Below, in pieces: positions 16,033 to 24,783 of a DNA stretch of 64,000 nucleotides (its first letter is position 1; each line of letters opens with the position of its first letter). The translations under genes were made by a program, and so were the position numbers. The stretch spans positions 1 through 64,000 of the forward strand of contig CAAERQ010000031.1 of the NCBI GenBank assembly GCA_900758475.1, read 5' to 3'. The notes below the pieces were generated by a model that made no database searches, had not been told where the DNA came from, and worked only from the letters and a program-made list of their open reading frames with translations. The DNA is from an uncultured Collinsella sp. Lineage in GTDB: Bacteria; Actinomycetota; Coriobacteriia; Coriobacteriales; Coriobacteriaceae.

Positions 16033-16614
16033 ATGAGAGTCGTCAACGACTTTACATCGAATACTGACGAGGGAACGCCGCGTCGCGGTTTTATGGCTTC
16101 GGGCCTGGCGCCTTTTGGCGTCATGCCTCGTATCGATTACATCTGTGCCAACGGCCTGTTCCGGCGCCACCTGGGCAACATTGCTCAGCTGGAATCGGGG
16201 CGCATCTTCTGCCGCCACGGTATCGACCATCTGCTCGATGTCGCTCGCATTATGTGGATTAAGAATCTCGAGGAAGATCTCGAGTTTGACCGCGAGGTCA
16301 TCTACGCCACGGCACTTCTTCACGATATCGGCAAAGATGAACAGTATGAATCGGGTATATCCCATGATGTTGCAAGCGAACGCGTCGCTGATGCAATTCT
16401 CGGCGGCATGCCTGATGACGTGGCGTTTGAGCCGGCCGATGCCGCAGCCATTAAGACGGCCATTCTGGGCCATCGAAAGCTGCGCGTGAACAGCCAACCG
16501 CTTGAGCGTTTGCTCTATGCAGCCGACAAAGCGTCGCGCGCCTGCTTTGCATGCCCCGCGCGCAATGCTTGCAACTGGAGCGATGATAAAAAGAACCTGT
16601 CGATTCGCGTGTAG
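16033..16614 (+). CDS. HD-domain phosphohydrolase in the folate operon
   Basis: A 193-residue HD-family metal-dependent hydrolase, with HGIDHLLDV providing the first His and LLHDIGKD the HD doublet. The C-terminus has a four-cysteine cluster (ACFACPARNACNW) that could bind zinc or an Fe-S cluster. It begins 2 nt after the folE stop and precedes folB. The pathway needs a phosphatase to turn dihydroneopterin triphosphate into dihydroneopterin. This protein is a candidate for that role by position only. Confidence 0.8.
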   Translation: MRVVNDFTSNTDEGTPRRGFMASGLAPFGVMPRIDYICANGLFRRHLGNIAQLESGRIFCRHGIDHLLDVARIMWIKNLEEDLEFDREVIYATALLHDIGKDEQYESGISHDVASERVADAILGGMPDDVAFEPADAAAIKTAILGHRKLRVNSQPLERLLYAADKASRACFACPARNACNWSDDKKNLSIRV

Positions 16615-16657
16615 TTAGTTTGCGCGGTCGGGGTTCTAAACGAAGGAGACGATCGCG

Positions 16658-17143
16658 ATGAGTAACAAAAAACTGCCCGAGAATGCAACCAAGACTGAAG
16701 GTGCCGAGCTCGCACGCCGTGGAAGGGGCGAAATATCCACCGCAACGGCGGTGCCCCACGTGAGCTATGACGATCTGCGCCATGCCGATCGCATTACTAT
16801 CGACGGTCTCGAGGTCTTTGCCAACCACGGCGTGTATCCCGAAGAGAACGCGCTGGGTCAGAAGTTCATCGTGTCCTTGGTGCTCTATGCCGACCTGCGT
16901 GCAGCGGGGGAGCACGATAACCTGGACGCCTCGATTGACTACGGCTCGGTGTGCCACGATGTCGATGGCTATCTGCGCGAGCATACGTTTAAACTCATCG
17001 AGGCGGCAGCCGAGGGTGTGGCCCAGATGCTGCTGCGTCGTTACCCCTTGCTGCTTGGCGTGCGTGTTAAGCTCGATAAGCCTTGGGCGCCCGTCGGTCT
17101 TCCCCTGGCAAGCTGCGGCGTCGAGATCGAGCGCGTGCGCTAA
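16658..17143 (+). CDS. folB: Dihydroneopterin aldolase
   Basis: A 161-residue protein with a ~40-residue N-terminal extension and then a typical FolB domain (DRITIDGLEVFANHGVYPEE, DYGSVCHDV, HTFKLIEAAAEGVA). It cleaves dihydroneopterin to hydroxymethyl-dihydropterin. A GAAGGAGA ribosome-binding site supports the listed start. folK and folP are not in this window. Confidence 0.92.
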   Translation: MSNKKLPENATKTEGAELARRGRGEISTATAVPHVSYDDLRHADRITIDGLEVFANHGVYPEENALGQKFIVSLVLYADLRAAGEHDNLDASIDYGSVCHDVDGYLREHTFKLIEAAAEGVAQMLLRRYPLLLGVRVKLDKPWAPVGLPLASCGVEIERVR

Positions 17144-17149
17144 CCGGTT

Positions 17150-17926
17150 CTAATACGTCTCTATGGGTGGCTGCTTGAGCCGCTGCGACAGCGCTCTATT
17201 GTTGGGGCAGTACCTGTCGAGCAGGGCGTGAAACCGCTGATTGTGGCTTGGCTCGAGCAAGTGGACGAGCTCGTGGGCGACAACCATGTCGAGACACTCG
17301 ATGGGATAAGCGGCAAGTTCGCGTGCGATGCGAATGGCTCCGGTCTTGGGCGTGCATGATCCCCAGCGCGTTTTCATGCTGCGCACGGAGACGCGGGAAA
17401 CGGCGACACTCATTGTGATTTCGTATGCGTGCACGATGTCGCGTAGCGCTGCGGTGACCTCGGTCGTATAAAGCTGGCTGATGTGGGCTTGGAGCTCGTC
17501 GGACGTTAGGCCGTCGAGGATTGCGCGCCGCTTGGCCTGTGGGCCTTCGTCCGATTCGTCGGTACCCATAAAGCTTGCGAAGGTGGCCTGCTTGGGCCGC
17601 GGCGCGGGTGATGCAAAGTTGTGATCGAGTGCATCCTGTACCGTGATGGGTTTGCCCCAAAGTGCAATGACGGACGAGGTGCTGAGCGGCTCTCGCGCCG
17701 TCGCCTGATGTTGCTCGCGCTTGGCAAGTCGGCTGGCAATCCAGGTGCTGTTGCGCTTCACAAATGCCTCGATGCGCTCGCGGCTGGCGCCGAGCGGTGC
17801 GCTGGCGTGGACCTCACCGCTTGATGTGACGCGTAGGTTGAAGTTTTTGACGCGCTTTTTGGTAACGACGACGGAGATGGGCGTCCCATCCGGTCGGGAT
17901 ATGGAAATCGTAAATTGCTGCGTCAA
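17150..17926 (-). CDS. YgjP-like (DUF45) zinc metallopeptidase
   Basis: A 258-residue protein of the YgjP/DUF45 family with the zinc motif AHELVHLLEPSHNQRF near the C-terminus and KTRWGSC, both typical. The TTG start at 17926 is preferred because AAGGA lies 6 nt upstream. The ATG candidates farther upstream fall inside a strong hairpin (17950-17983). The gene runs convergently to folB and ends 6 nt past it. Confidence 0.85.
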   Translation of the reverse strand: MTQQFTISISRPDGTPISVVVTKKRVKNFNLRVTSSGEVHASAPLGASRERIEAFVKRNSTWIASRLAKREQHQATAREPLSTSSVIALWGKPITVQDALDHNFASPAPRPKQATFASFMGTDESDEGPQAKRRAILDGLTSDELQAHISQLYTTEVTAALRDIVHAYEITMSVAVSRVSVRSMKTRWGSCTPKTGAIRIARELAAYPIECLDMVVAHELVHLLEPSHNQRFHALLDRYCPNNRALSQRLKQPPIETY

Positions 17927-17949
17927 AAGCGGTCCTTCAGATTGGGGAC

Positions 17950-17983
17950 GGGCCGGCATGTCGACCGTTCGGCATGCCGGCCC
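17950..17983. terminator. Hairpin between the dipeptidase and YgjP-like genes
   Basis: A perfect 11-bp stem GGGCCGGCATG/CATGCCGGCCC with a 12-nt loop, just downstream of the dipeptidase stop codon on the minus strand. There is no clear T run, so it may be a weak terminator. Confidence 0.6.
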
Positions 17984-18000
17984 GCTCAAGGGATGTGAAA

Positions 18001-19014
18001 TTAATAACGCTCAAAGAAGGCAAGCGCGTTGTCGCTACAGAGCTTCTGCATCACGGTCTTGCCAAAATGCTTGGAAAGCATGTTCTGGAACTCGGGCATC
18101 ATGCTGGCATCGGAGAGGAAAGCGGGCACCGTGGCACCGTCCCAGTCGCCGCCGAGCGCGATGACGTCCTCGCCGCCCAGGTCGAGCCAGTGCTCGATAT
18201 GTGCCGCCAGCTGGTCGAAGGTGACGTCTGCGGCGGTCTTGTCGGTTGCGTCGTTGGATAGGAACTCGCTGCAGTAGTTGAGGCCGACGATACCGCCCAT
18301 GTCGCGAATGGTGCGGAACTGGTCGTCGGTGAGGTTGCGCTTGACGCTGCAGACGGTGCGGGAGTTGGAGTGGCTGGCGACGAAGGGACGCGTGGCGTGG
18401 GCGACAACCTCGTCAAAGCACTCATCGTTGAGGTGGGAGACGTCGAGTACCATGCCGGCGTGCTCCATCTGCGCAAGCGCCTCGATGCCGGCGGCGGTGA
18501 GGCCGGCGTGGGTATCGTGTCCGCTCGCGAGCGGTCCCTGCGCGTTCCAGCTGAGTGACGACATAAGCACGCCCAAGCTCTTGAGCACCTCGATCAGTGC
18601 GGGGTCCTCGGCAAAGAACGTGGCGTTTTCGATGGTGTGGATGCAAGCGACTTTACCGTCCTTGAGCGCGGGGCGAATGTCTGCGGCGCTGCGTACGTTG
18701 ACCATGCGGTCGTGGTTGAGCATTGCCTGGCCGCTCATATGCGCCATGATTTGCGCCTGGAAGCGCGCGGCGTGGGCGGTGGGAATCTCGTCGGGGACAA
18801 ACGTGGCGAAGCACTGTGCCCACGGCGTGTTGCCGATCTTTGCGAGCGAGATGGCGCAGGCGTTGCCCTCGATGAGGTCGAAATCTTGCGGATGCGTTTC
18901 GTCGCCGGGGAAATAACCGTCGGTGCCGGCGGTAAAGCGCAGGTCGAGATCGAGCGTGGCCCAGCCGATTCGGTCGGCGGTGTCGCAGTGTAGGTCAAAT
19001 ACGGGATATGCCAT
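18001..19014 (-). CDS. Membrane dipeptidase family (M19) hydrolase
   Basis: A 337-residue binuclear zinc dipeptidase. The N-terminal metal motif is FDLHCDT, and later motifs include ASHSNSR and GGDWDGA. Enzymes of this family cleave dipeptides with either L- or D-residues. ATG 19014 has CCGGAGG upstream. There is no signal peptide, so this copy is probably cytoplasmic despite the family name. Confidence 0.9.
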   Translation of the reverse strand: MAYPVFDLHCDTADRIGWATLDLDLRFTAGTDGYFPGDETHPQDFDLIEGNACAISLAKIGNTPWAQCFATFVPDEIPTAHAARFQAQIMAHMSGQAMLNHDRMVNVRSAADIRPALKDGKVACIHTIENATFFAEDPALIEVLKSLGVLMSSLSWNAQGPLASGHDTHAGLTAAGIEALAQMEHAGMVLDVSHLNDECFDEVVAHATRPFVASHSNSRTVCSVKRNLTDDQFRTIRDMGGIVGLNYCSEFLSNDATDKTAADVTFDQLAAHIEHWLDLGGEDVIALGGDWDGATVPAFLSDASMMPEFQNMLSKHFGKTVMQKLCSDNALAFFERY

Positions 19015-19134
19015 GGTTCCTCCGGTTGCAGCGTTTCTTTGCAAACTGTCATTGAATTGTATGACTAGGGTATAGTTAGCGCCATATGTTCACGGCGGCC
19101 TGCGTTGTGCGCCGCCCTTATCACGGAGGTTACC

Positions 19135-19563
19135 ATGTCGAACCAGGGCAAGAAGGTCAAGACCCATTATCGCGGCACGCTCGACGACGGCACGCAGTTC
19201 GATAGCTCCTACGATCGCGGCGAGCCGCTGGAGTTCACCTGCGGTGCCGGTCAGATGATCAAGGGCTTCGACGCCGCTGTTGTCGACATGCAGGTGGGCG
19301 AGAAGAAGACCGTGCACATTCCTGCTGCCGATGCCTACGGCGAGCACAATCCCGAGATGGTTCTGACCTTCCCGGCCGAGCAGGTTCCCAACATCGAGCA
19401 GATCGAGAAGGGCATGAAGCTCTTCCTGTCCACGCCGAGCGGTATGCCCGTCCCCGCCGTCGTCATTGACGTGACGCCCGAGGCTGTGACGCTCGATGCC
19501 AACCACGAGCTTGCCGGCAAGGATCTCAACTTCGATATCGAGCTCGTCGAGGTCGAGGATTAG
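19135..19563 (+). CDS. SlyD-like FKBP-type peptidyl-prolyl isomerase
   Basis: A 142-residue FKBP with an inserted chaperone flap (YGEHNPEMVLTFPAEQVPNI) as in SlyD. The active-site residues FDSSYDRGEPLEF and GQMIKGFDAAV are present. The His/Cys-rich nickel tail of E. coli SlyD is missing. ACGGAGG lies upstream of the ATG. The next gene, 3 nt downstream, is UreE-like, so the pair may still act in nickel handling. Confidence 0.9.
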   Translation: MSNQGKKVKTHYRGTLDDGTQFDSSYDRGEPLEFTCGAGQMIKGFDAAVVDMQVGEKKTVHIPAADAYGEHNPEMVLTFPAEQVPNIEQIEKGMKLFLSTPSGMPVPAVVIDVTPEAVTLDANHELAGKDLNFDIELVEVED

Positions 19564-19566
19564 GCT

Positions 19567-20145
19567 ATGCCTGCAAATCTGGTTTCGACAACGTGCCTCG
19601 GAAATCTCAACGACCCGTCCTATGAGCTTTTGCTTCGCCGGGAGCTGGGCGGTGTCTTTGAGGTCGATGAGCTACTGCTCGATTGGGACCAGGCTGATGT
19701 ATGCGCGTTTGCGGGCGTGACGGAGCTGGGGCGCACGATCGATGTTCGGCCGGATGCTACCGACGGTGGTCGTCTTGCCGACGGTGACGTGCTCGCCATT
19801 GACCGTTCGGGCGTGGTGCCCGTGGCGGTTGTCGTGCGCCTGCGCAGCGCCGAGGTTTATTTGGTCGAAGTCGACCGCATGGATCCGATTGCACTCGCGC
19901 ATGCGTGCTGGGAGATCGGCAACATGCATGCGCCGCTCTTCCGAGGCGACTCGGACGAGCATACCGTGCGCATGTATACGCCGGTGCAGCCTGTTTTGGG
20001 CCGCATGCTCCGGGGTGTCGAGGGTGTTCGGCTCTCAGTGGTCACGCGCGAGCTCGATGCCAGCCGGCGCTTTGCGTCGAGTGCGGCGGAGGTCGTCGTG
20101 AGCATGGCTCCCGACTTTACGATCGTAAAGAAGGCGCGCGGTTAA
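19567..20145 (+). CDS. UreE-like metallochaperone protein (orphan)
   Basis: A 192-residue protein whose middle and C-terminal parts resemble UreE: AHACWEIGNMHAPLFRGD corresponds to the conserved GNRH metal-site segment, followed by VLGRMLRGVEGV. UreE delivers nickel to urease, but no urease gene is nearby. The His-rich tail is absent. It is coupled to the SlyD-like gene. The assignment rests on short motifs; a structure-based comparison would settle it. Confidence 0.6.
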   Translation: MPANLVSTTCLGNLNDPSYELLLRRELGGVFEVDELLLDWDQADVCAFAGVTELGRTIDVRPDATDGGRLADGDVLAIDRSGVVPVAVVVRLRSAEVYLVEVDRMDPIALAHACWEIGNMHAPLFRGDSDEHTVRMYTPVQPVLGRMLRGVEGVRLSVVTRELDASRRFASSAAEVVVSMAPDFTIVKKARG

Positions 20146-20155
20146 CGTGCGTATG

Positions 20156-20200
20156 AGTAAGACGGACTTTGAGAGGCAACTATTCAAAGTCCGTCTTACT
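20156..20200. terminator. 17-bp perfect hairpin after the UreE-like gene
   Basis: Arms 20156-20172 and 20184-20200 are perfect complements with an 11-nt loop and no T run after it. It is probably a terminator or a processing hairpin between the UreE-like and HAD genes. Confidence 0.7.
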
Positions 20201-20228
20201 GTTGATGAGGTGCTTTGGGGGAAAGCAT

Positions 20229-21026
20229 ATGGGTCTTGAGGGAATCAAGCTGATTGCATGCGATTTGGACGGCACGTTGCTGCATCCGGGGGAGCGCGAG
20301 CCGCGTTCCGAGGCCTTTGAGCTTATCGATGAGCTGCATCGTCGCGGTATCGTGTTTATGCCGGCGAGCGGCCGTCAATATGCGAGCTTGCGCCACCTGT
20401 TTGCCCCGGTGGCCGATGAGCTCGCCTATGTATGCGAAAACGGAGCCCTGGTGATGAGCGAGGGACGTGCCGTTGTCAAGCGTTCCATGGAGCGCAGCCT
20501 TGCTATGGATATCGCGAATGCCGTGGTTGCGTATCCCCATGCCGACGTGACCCTTTCGTGCGAGGGGCACCTCTACACCATGGGCGGCAACGATGCGTTC
20601 GTCGACCATTTGCGCTATGAGGTTCACTGCGATGTGGCGGTGGTCGACCGTCCCGAGGACATCGACGAGGACGTCATTAAGATTGCCTTCCAGACGCCCG
20701 AGGTGGATCAGCCGCCCGCGCTGGAGCATTTTGAGCGCCTCTTTGGCGACCGTGTCGACGTGATGACGTCGGGAACCGAATGGACGGACTTTATCGGTTT
20801 CGGTTCGGGCAAGGGGTCCGCGCTTGCCGATTATGGTCGCGCGCTGGGGATCTCACCTAACGAAATGGTGGCGTTTGGCGATAACGAAAACGACCGCGAC
20901 ATGCTCAACGTGGTGGGCCATCCTTATCTAATGGAGAGCTGCAATCCCAGCATGCGCGGTGTCAATGACCGTGTCCGTTACGTGCACACGGTCGAAGAAG
21001 AACTGCGCCGTCTGCTCGCCGAGTAG
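20229..21026 (+). CDS. Cof-type HAD phosphatase
   Basis: A 265-residue HAD hydrolase of the Cof (IIB) class with motif I CDLDGTLL and motif IV GDNENDRDML. Such enzymes dephosphorylate sugar phosphates, FMN or similar metabolites. ATG 20229, with GGGGGAAAG upstream, is chosen over a start at 20169 that would lie inside the preceding hairpin. Confidence 0.9.
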   Translation: MGLEGIKLIACDLDGTLLHPGEREPRSEAFELIDELHRRGIVFMPASGRQYASLRHLFAPVADELAYVCENGALVMSEGRAVVKRSMERSLAMDIANAVVAYPHADVTLSCEGHLYTMGGNDAFVDHLRYEVHCDVAVVDRPEDIDEDVIKIAFQTPEVDQPPALEHFERLFGDRVDVMTSGTEWTDFIGFGSGKGSALADYGRALGISPNEMVAFGDNENDRDMLNVVGHPYLMESCNPSMRGVNDRVRYVHTVEEELRRLLAE

Positions 21027-21102
21027 GTTTTCGGGACATACCTAGAAATGTGCTGTTTGCTGTAGCGGATGGGCAAGTAGATTTGCACGCATGTCTCAAA
21101 GA

Positions 21103-21483
21103 CTACTGGCAGTCGGGGCAGAGTCCCTCAAAGATGGTGTAGTGCGACGTGACGTTCCAGCCGATTTGCTCGGACGCCTTGGCGTCGAGCTGGGCATCGA
21201 AGGGGAGCGGTACGTCGATGACGCGGCTGCACGAGGTGCAGATGATATGCGCATGCGGCTCGATCGTGCGATCGAAGCGGCTACCGCCCGGCGTCTTGAT
21301 GGAGAGGATCTCGCCGGCGTCGGCCAAGAGATTGAGATTGCGGTAGACCGTACCGCGGCTGATTTTGTCATCCTGCGCGCGCACGACGTTGTAGATTTCG
21401 TCGGCGGTGGGATGGTTATAGCTTTGGCGCACGGCGTCAAGAACCAGTTTTCGCTGCTTGGTATTCCTTCTTTGCACCGCCAT
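21103..21483 (-). CDS. Fur-family transcriptional regulator
   Basis: A 126-residue Fur/PerR/Zur-type repressor with a winged helix (residues about 10-75, GTVYRNLNLLADAG). The metal sites include HAHIICTSC and CPDC, the latter pair being a structural zinc site. Which metal or peroxide it senses cannot be decided from sequence alone. A GAGGC sequence precedes the ATG. Confidence 0.9.
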   Translation of the reverse strand: MAVQRRNTKQRKLVLDAVRQSYNHPTADEIYNVVRAQDDKISRGTVYRNLNLLADAGEILSIKTPGGSRFDRTIEPHAHIICTSCSRVIDVPLPFDAQLDAKASEQIGWNVTSHYTIFEGLCPDCQ

Positions 21484-21544
21484 GTGCCTCGCCTCTTTTC
21501 TATTAACGGTCGTAGGTAAATGATACCGTATTTAGCACACAATA

Positions 21545-21955
21545 CTAATAATGAGGACTGAAACCGTCTTCATTGCCAAGTGGGGCTCGGGTCTGGGCGT
21601 CTACGAGGCGAAAACGCGTTCCCATGCGCTCGTAGGAGGCATGGAGCGCCTCGAGATGAGATAGGATGCTTGCCGGAGCTCCCTGTATCTCCATCTCGAC
21701 TGAGCCGTCTTCCATGTTACGCACCCAGCCGGTGAGTGCGCGTGCCTGCGCGAGGTTGGTGTTGGTAAAGCGAAAACCAACGCCTTGGACTTGCCCCGTC
21801 CAGCGCAGGAAATAGCGCAGGGGAGTGTCTTGAGTGGCCCCGTCGCTTGCGAGCACAGTAAGCCTGCGGCGCAGCTCGAGCTCGACGTTTGACGGTTTTT
21901 GAGGCTCTCGACTGCCGCTGGTGACGCTGGAGAAGAACGTATCGAAGAAGCCCAT
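21545..21955 (-). CDS. Acylphosphatase-domain protein
   Basis: A 136-residue protein with a C-terminal acylphosphatase domain (about residues 45-130). The phosphate-binding loop QVQGVGFRF with its catalytic Arg and the catalytic Asn in GWVRNMEDG are intact. The first 45 residues are a non-conserved, mostly polar extension. It starts 2 nt after the oxidoreductase stop codon, so the two are co-translated. Such enzymes hydrolyse acyl phosphates. Confidence 0.88.
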   Translation of the reverse strand: MGFFDTFFSSVTSGSREPQKPSNVELELRRRLTVLASDGATQDTPLRYFLRWTGQVQGVGFRFTNTNLAQARALTGWVRNMEDGSVEMEIQGAPASILSHLEALHASYERMGTRFRLVDAQTRAPLGNEDGFSPHY

Positions 21956-21957
21956 CG

Positions 21958-23064
21958 CTATGCCTGCTTGCCTGCGTCGGCCGGGAAGGTTATGCCGGCC
22001 TGCTGGCGCACGGCATCCATGATGCGCAGTGAGACGAGCGTGACATCGCGGTAGTGGCCAAGCTCGTGACGTCCCGCCGGGGTCTCCCAAATCTCTTCCT
22101 TGACGTTATCGATGCCGCCGATGGCGGTGATAAAGTCTGTGAGTTCGTATTCCATAGTGTTGCTCGATTTGGGCAGGTCGAGCACGCGGCCGTTGTCGCC
22201 CTGTTCGCGCGGCGCCTCGGTCGCCGAGCCGCGTACGACGTCGCCGCGATAGTCGATGCGGACGTTGCGGGGCGTGGACAGATGGTCGATCTGGATAGTG
22301 CCACGCTCGCCTTCGATCTGCGAGGACAGCAGGTCATTCGTAATTTTGGAGTGCGCGAGCTCGACGGAGATACGGCCACCGCCGTAGCTGGCGAGGATGG
22401 AACCGCAGCCATCGATGGGGCCGTGCGTGAGCTGTCGCGTGGTGGGGTCGAGCAGAGTAGCCATGCTCGTAAGGCCGGAGGGCATGCCGAAAATCTCGAC
22501 CATGGGCTCGACGGTGTAGACGCCAATATCCATGAGGGAACCCGATGCCATATTGCAGTCGAAGATATTGGTGGCGCGTCCCGCGAGAATCTCGTTGTAG
22601 CGCGAGGAATATTTGCCAAAGCGCAATGAGGCGCGGCGGATGGGCGCAATCTCGCCCAGGGCGTCCTCGATGGCGTGGAAAGCGGGATCGTGGAGGGGAC
22701 GCATAGCCTCGAGGGCCACGACACCTGCTGCCTCGGCAGCGCGGAAGACTTCCAGCGCCTGCGCCTCGGTGGCGCAGAAGGGCTTCTCGACGATGACGTG
22801 CTTGCCACCGGCGATGCAGGCAAGGGCCTGCTCGTAGTGAAGTGCGTTGGGGCTGCCGATATAGACGGCGTCGACGTCGGCAGCGGACGCAAGCTCGTCA
22901 AGTGCGGTGAAGTTACGCTCGCCGCCGTGCTTAGCGGTGAAGGCGGTGCCGCGATCTGCGTCGCGCGAGAGCGTGCCCACAAACGCGGCTTGGTCGTTGG
23001 CGTTGACGACCTGGATAAAGTCGTCGGTGATCATGGATGTGCCGATGGTCGCGATGCGCAGCAT
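21958..23064 (-). CDS. Gfo/Idh/MocA family oxidoreductase
   Basis: A 368-residue NAD(P)-dependent sugar-type dehydrogenase. The Rossmann fold starts at MLRIATIGTSMITDDF, with the EKPFCAT motif that carries the catalytic Lys and MDIGVYTVEPMVE as in Gfo/Idh C-terminal domains. ATG 23064 has a GGGGG run upstream. It is co-directional with RNase H and the acylphosphatase. The substrate is unknown. Confidence 0.88.
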   Translation of the reverse strand: MLRIATIGTSMITDDFIQVVNANDQAAFVGTLSRDADRGTAFTAKHGGERNFTALDELASAADVDAVYIGSPNALHYEQALACIAGGKHVIVEKPFCATEAQALEVFRAAEAAGVVALEAMRPLHDPAFHAIEDALGEIAPIRRASLRFGKYSSRYNEILAGRATNIFDCNMASGSLMDIGVYTVEPMVEIFGMPSGLTSMATLLDPTTRQLTHGPIDGCGSILASYGGGRISVELAHSKITNDLLSSQIEGERGTIQIDHLSTPRNVRIDYRGDVVRGSATEAPREQGDNGRVLDLPKSSNTMEYELTDFITAIGGIDNVKEEIWETPAGRHELGHYRDVTLVSLRIMDAVRQQAGITFPADAGKQA

Positions 23065-23137
23065 ACGTCCCCCTTGCGTTGTTTGGTCTACAGGATGAGT
23101 GTAGCGCGTGGGGATATAAAGCTGCGCGAAAATGCTA

Positions 23138-23623
23138 TTACAGGTCGTTCTCGTTAAAGCCGGTGTCGATATCGAGGTTGACTCCGTCGGCCGCGGTGGT
23201 GGCGAGCTCGTCGCAGCGCTCATTGAGCTCATGGCCGGCGTGACCCTTAACCCAGATGAACTCCACTTTGTGCTTGCTCTTTGCGGTGAGCAGACGCTCC
23301 CACAGATCGCGGTTCTTGACAGGCTGCTTGTTGGCGGTCTTCCAGCCGCGTTTTTTCCATCCGTCAATCCAGTGCTTGTTGAAGGCGTTGACGACGTACT
23401 GCGAATCGGAATGGACTTCGACGTCGCAGGGGCGGTTGAGCGCCTCGAGTGCCACGATGACCGCCATGAGCTCCATGCGGTTGTTGGTGGTCTTGGCGTA
23501 GCCGCGCGAAAGCTCGGAGGTGAAGGTCTTGCCGGCGGGGTTGGTGTATTTGAGCACGGCGCCGTAGCCGCCGCGTCCCGGATTTGATCGGGCCGAGCCG
23601 TCGGTATAGATGATGACCTTCAC
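23138..23623 (-). CDS. rnhA: Ribonuclease HI
   Basis: A 161-residue RNase H with the catalytic acids in IYTDGS (Asp), MELMAV (Glu), HSDSQYVV (Asp) and the C-terminal CDELA (Asp). GTG 23623 is chosen because AAAGGA lies just upstream and the domain begins at VKVIIYTDGS. It removes RNA from RNA:DNA hybrids. Confidence 0.95.
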   Translation of the reverse strand: MKVIIYTDGSARSNPGRGGYGAVLKYTNPAGKTFTSELSRGYAKTTNNRMELMAVIVALEALNRPCDVEVHSDSQYVVNAFNKHWIDGWKKRGWKTANKQPVKNRDLWERLLTAKSKHKVEFIWVKGHAGHELNERCDELATTAADGVNLDIDTGFNENDL

Positions 23624-23686
23624 ATGGTTCCTTTCGTTGGGTACGTTTCGTGTGAGTGACCATTGTAGCGCCATGCCCGCCGGGGG

Positions 23687-24625
23687 CTAGCAATCTACGA
23701 TTTCTACCCCGTCTTCCGACAGTTGGTTGGCATGGATGATGCGGTTGAGCTCGTCGAGGTATTGCTGCAAGAGGGGAGAGGGCTTGCGGTCGTCATGCAT
23801 GGTGTAGCCCACATGCATCGTCGGGGCGTCTGCCAGGGGGATCGAGGCCATGCCCCACTGCATTTCGCTGGAGAGTACGCCGGTCGACAGCGCATAGCCG
23901 TTCGAGGTGATAAGCAGGTTGGTGAGCGTCCCGCGGTCGGATACGCGGATATTGCGGTTGCAGGGAATATAGCTAAACGGTTCCTCGGCGTAATAGAAGG
24001 AGTTCGAGGTGCCCTGTTCAAAACTATAGCGCGTATAGGGTGTGAGGTCGGCAAGGGACAGTTGCGGGCGGCGGGCGAGCGGGTGGCGTTCGCTGACGAA
24101 CACGTGGACTTTCGCATCAAAGAGGGGATGAAAGCTCGCTCGGGCATCGGTAAAGGCCTTCTGCAAGACACGGGTATTAAAGTCATCCAGATAGAGGATG
24201 CCGATATCGCTGCGAAACGCGCGCACGTCGTCGATAATCTGCGCTGTGGTGGTCTCGCGCATGATGAACTCGAACTTGCTGTCGCGGCAGCGCTCGACTA
24301 CGTTGACAAAGGCCTCGACCGAAAAGGCGTAGTGTTGGGCGGAAATGGCGAGGCGGGCTTGCGGGGTACCGCCGTCCTCGTAGCGGGCCTCGAGCATGTC
24401 GGCCTGCTCTACGACCTGGCGTGCATAACCCAAAAGCTCGGTGCCGTCGTTGGTGAGTGCAACACCGCGGCTGGAGCGCGTAAAGATTTCGATATGAAGT
24501 TCCTGCTCCAGGCTTTTGACGGCATTGGAGATATTGGACTGTGCCGTATAGAGGCGCTGGGCTGCGGCGTTGATCGAACCGGACTCTGCCACGGCGATCA
24601 AAAAGCGAAGCTGTTGGAGGGTCAT
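23687..24625 (-). CDS. LysR-family regulator, likely activator of metY
   Basis: A 312-residue LysR-type regulator with an N-terminal winged helix (MTLQQLRFLIAVAESGSINA) and a periplasmic-binding-like effector domain. It is divergent from metY, separated by 273 nt holding a LysR-type box at 24646-24666 and a good metY promoter. The effector is probably a sulphur metabolite, by analogy with CysB/MetR. Confidence 0.92.
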   Translation of the reverse strand: MTLQQLRFLIAVAESGSINAAAQRLYTAQSNISNAVKSLEQELHIEIFTRSSRGVALTNDGTELLGYARQVVEQADMLEARYEDGGTPQARLAISAQHYAFSVEAFVNVVERCRDSKFEFIMRETTTAQIIDDVRAFRSDIGILYLDDFNTRVLQKAFTDARASFHPLFDAKVHVFVSERHPLARRPQLSLADLTPYTRYSFEQGTSNSFYYAEEPFSYIPCNRNIRVSDRGTLTNLLITSNGYALSTGVLSSEMQWGMASIPLADAPTMHVGYTMHDDRKPSPLLQQYLDELNRIIHANQLSEDGVEIVDC

Positions 24626-24645
24626 CGGCGCCCGTCCTTTCGAGT

Positions 24646-24715
24646 GTTATCTATAAAACCGATAACAGGTTAGCGCTTTTAAGTGATTGACCGAGGAAAA
24701 CAATGCTCGTACTAT
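24646..24715 (+). promoter_or_regulatory. LysR operator and metY promoter
   Basis: A palindrome GTTATC-N9-GATAAC (24646-24666) contains the LysR core ATC-N9-GAT. The metY promoter is -35 TTGACC (24687-24692) and -10 TACTAT (24710-24715), 17 nt apart. The box is centred about 66 nt upstream of the expected start site, the standard activation position for LysR regulators. It would also lie over the regulator's own promoter. Confidence 0.78.
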
Positions 24716-24783
24716 TCAAAACACACAAAGACGGTAGGTAATTAAGCCAACTACGGAACCGGGATGCGAAAGGAGGCCCGCAT

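Noticed and set aside
18001..24625. Transposase or phage genes on the minus strand
   Set aside because: Every minus-strand frame of reasonable length matched a housekeeping family or was a shadow; no integrase or transposase motif was found.
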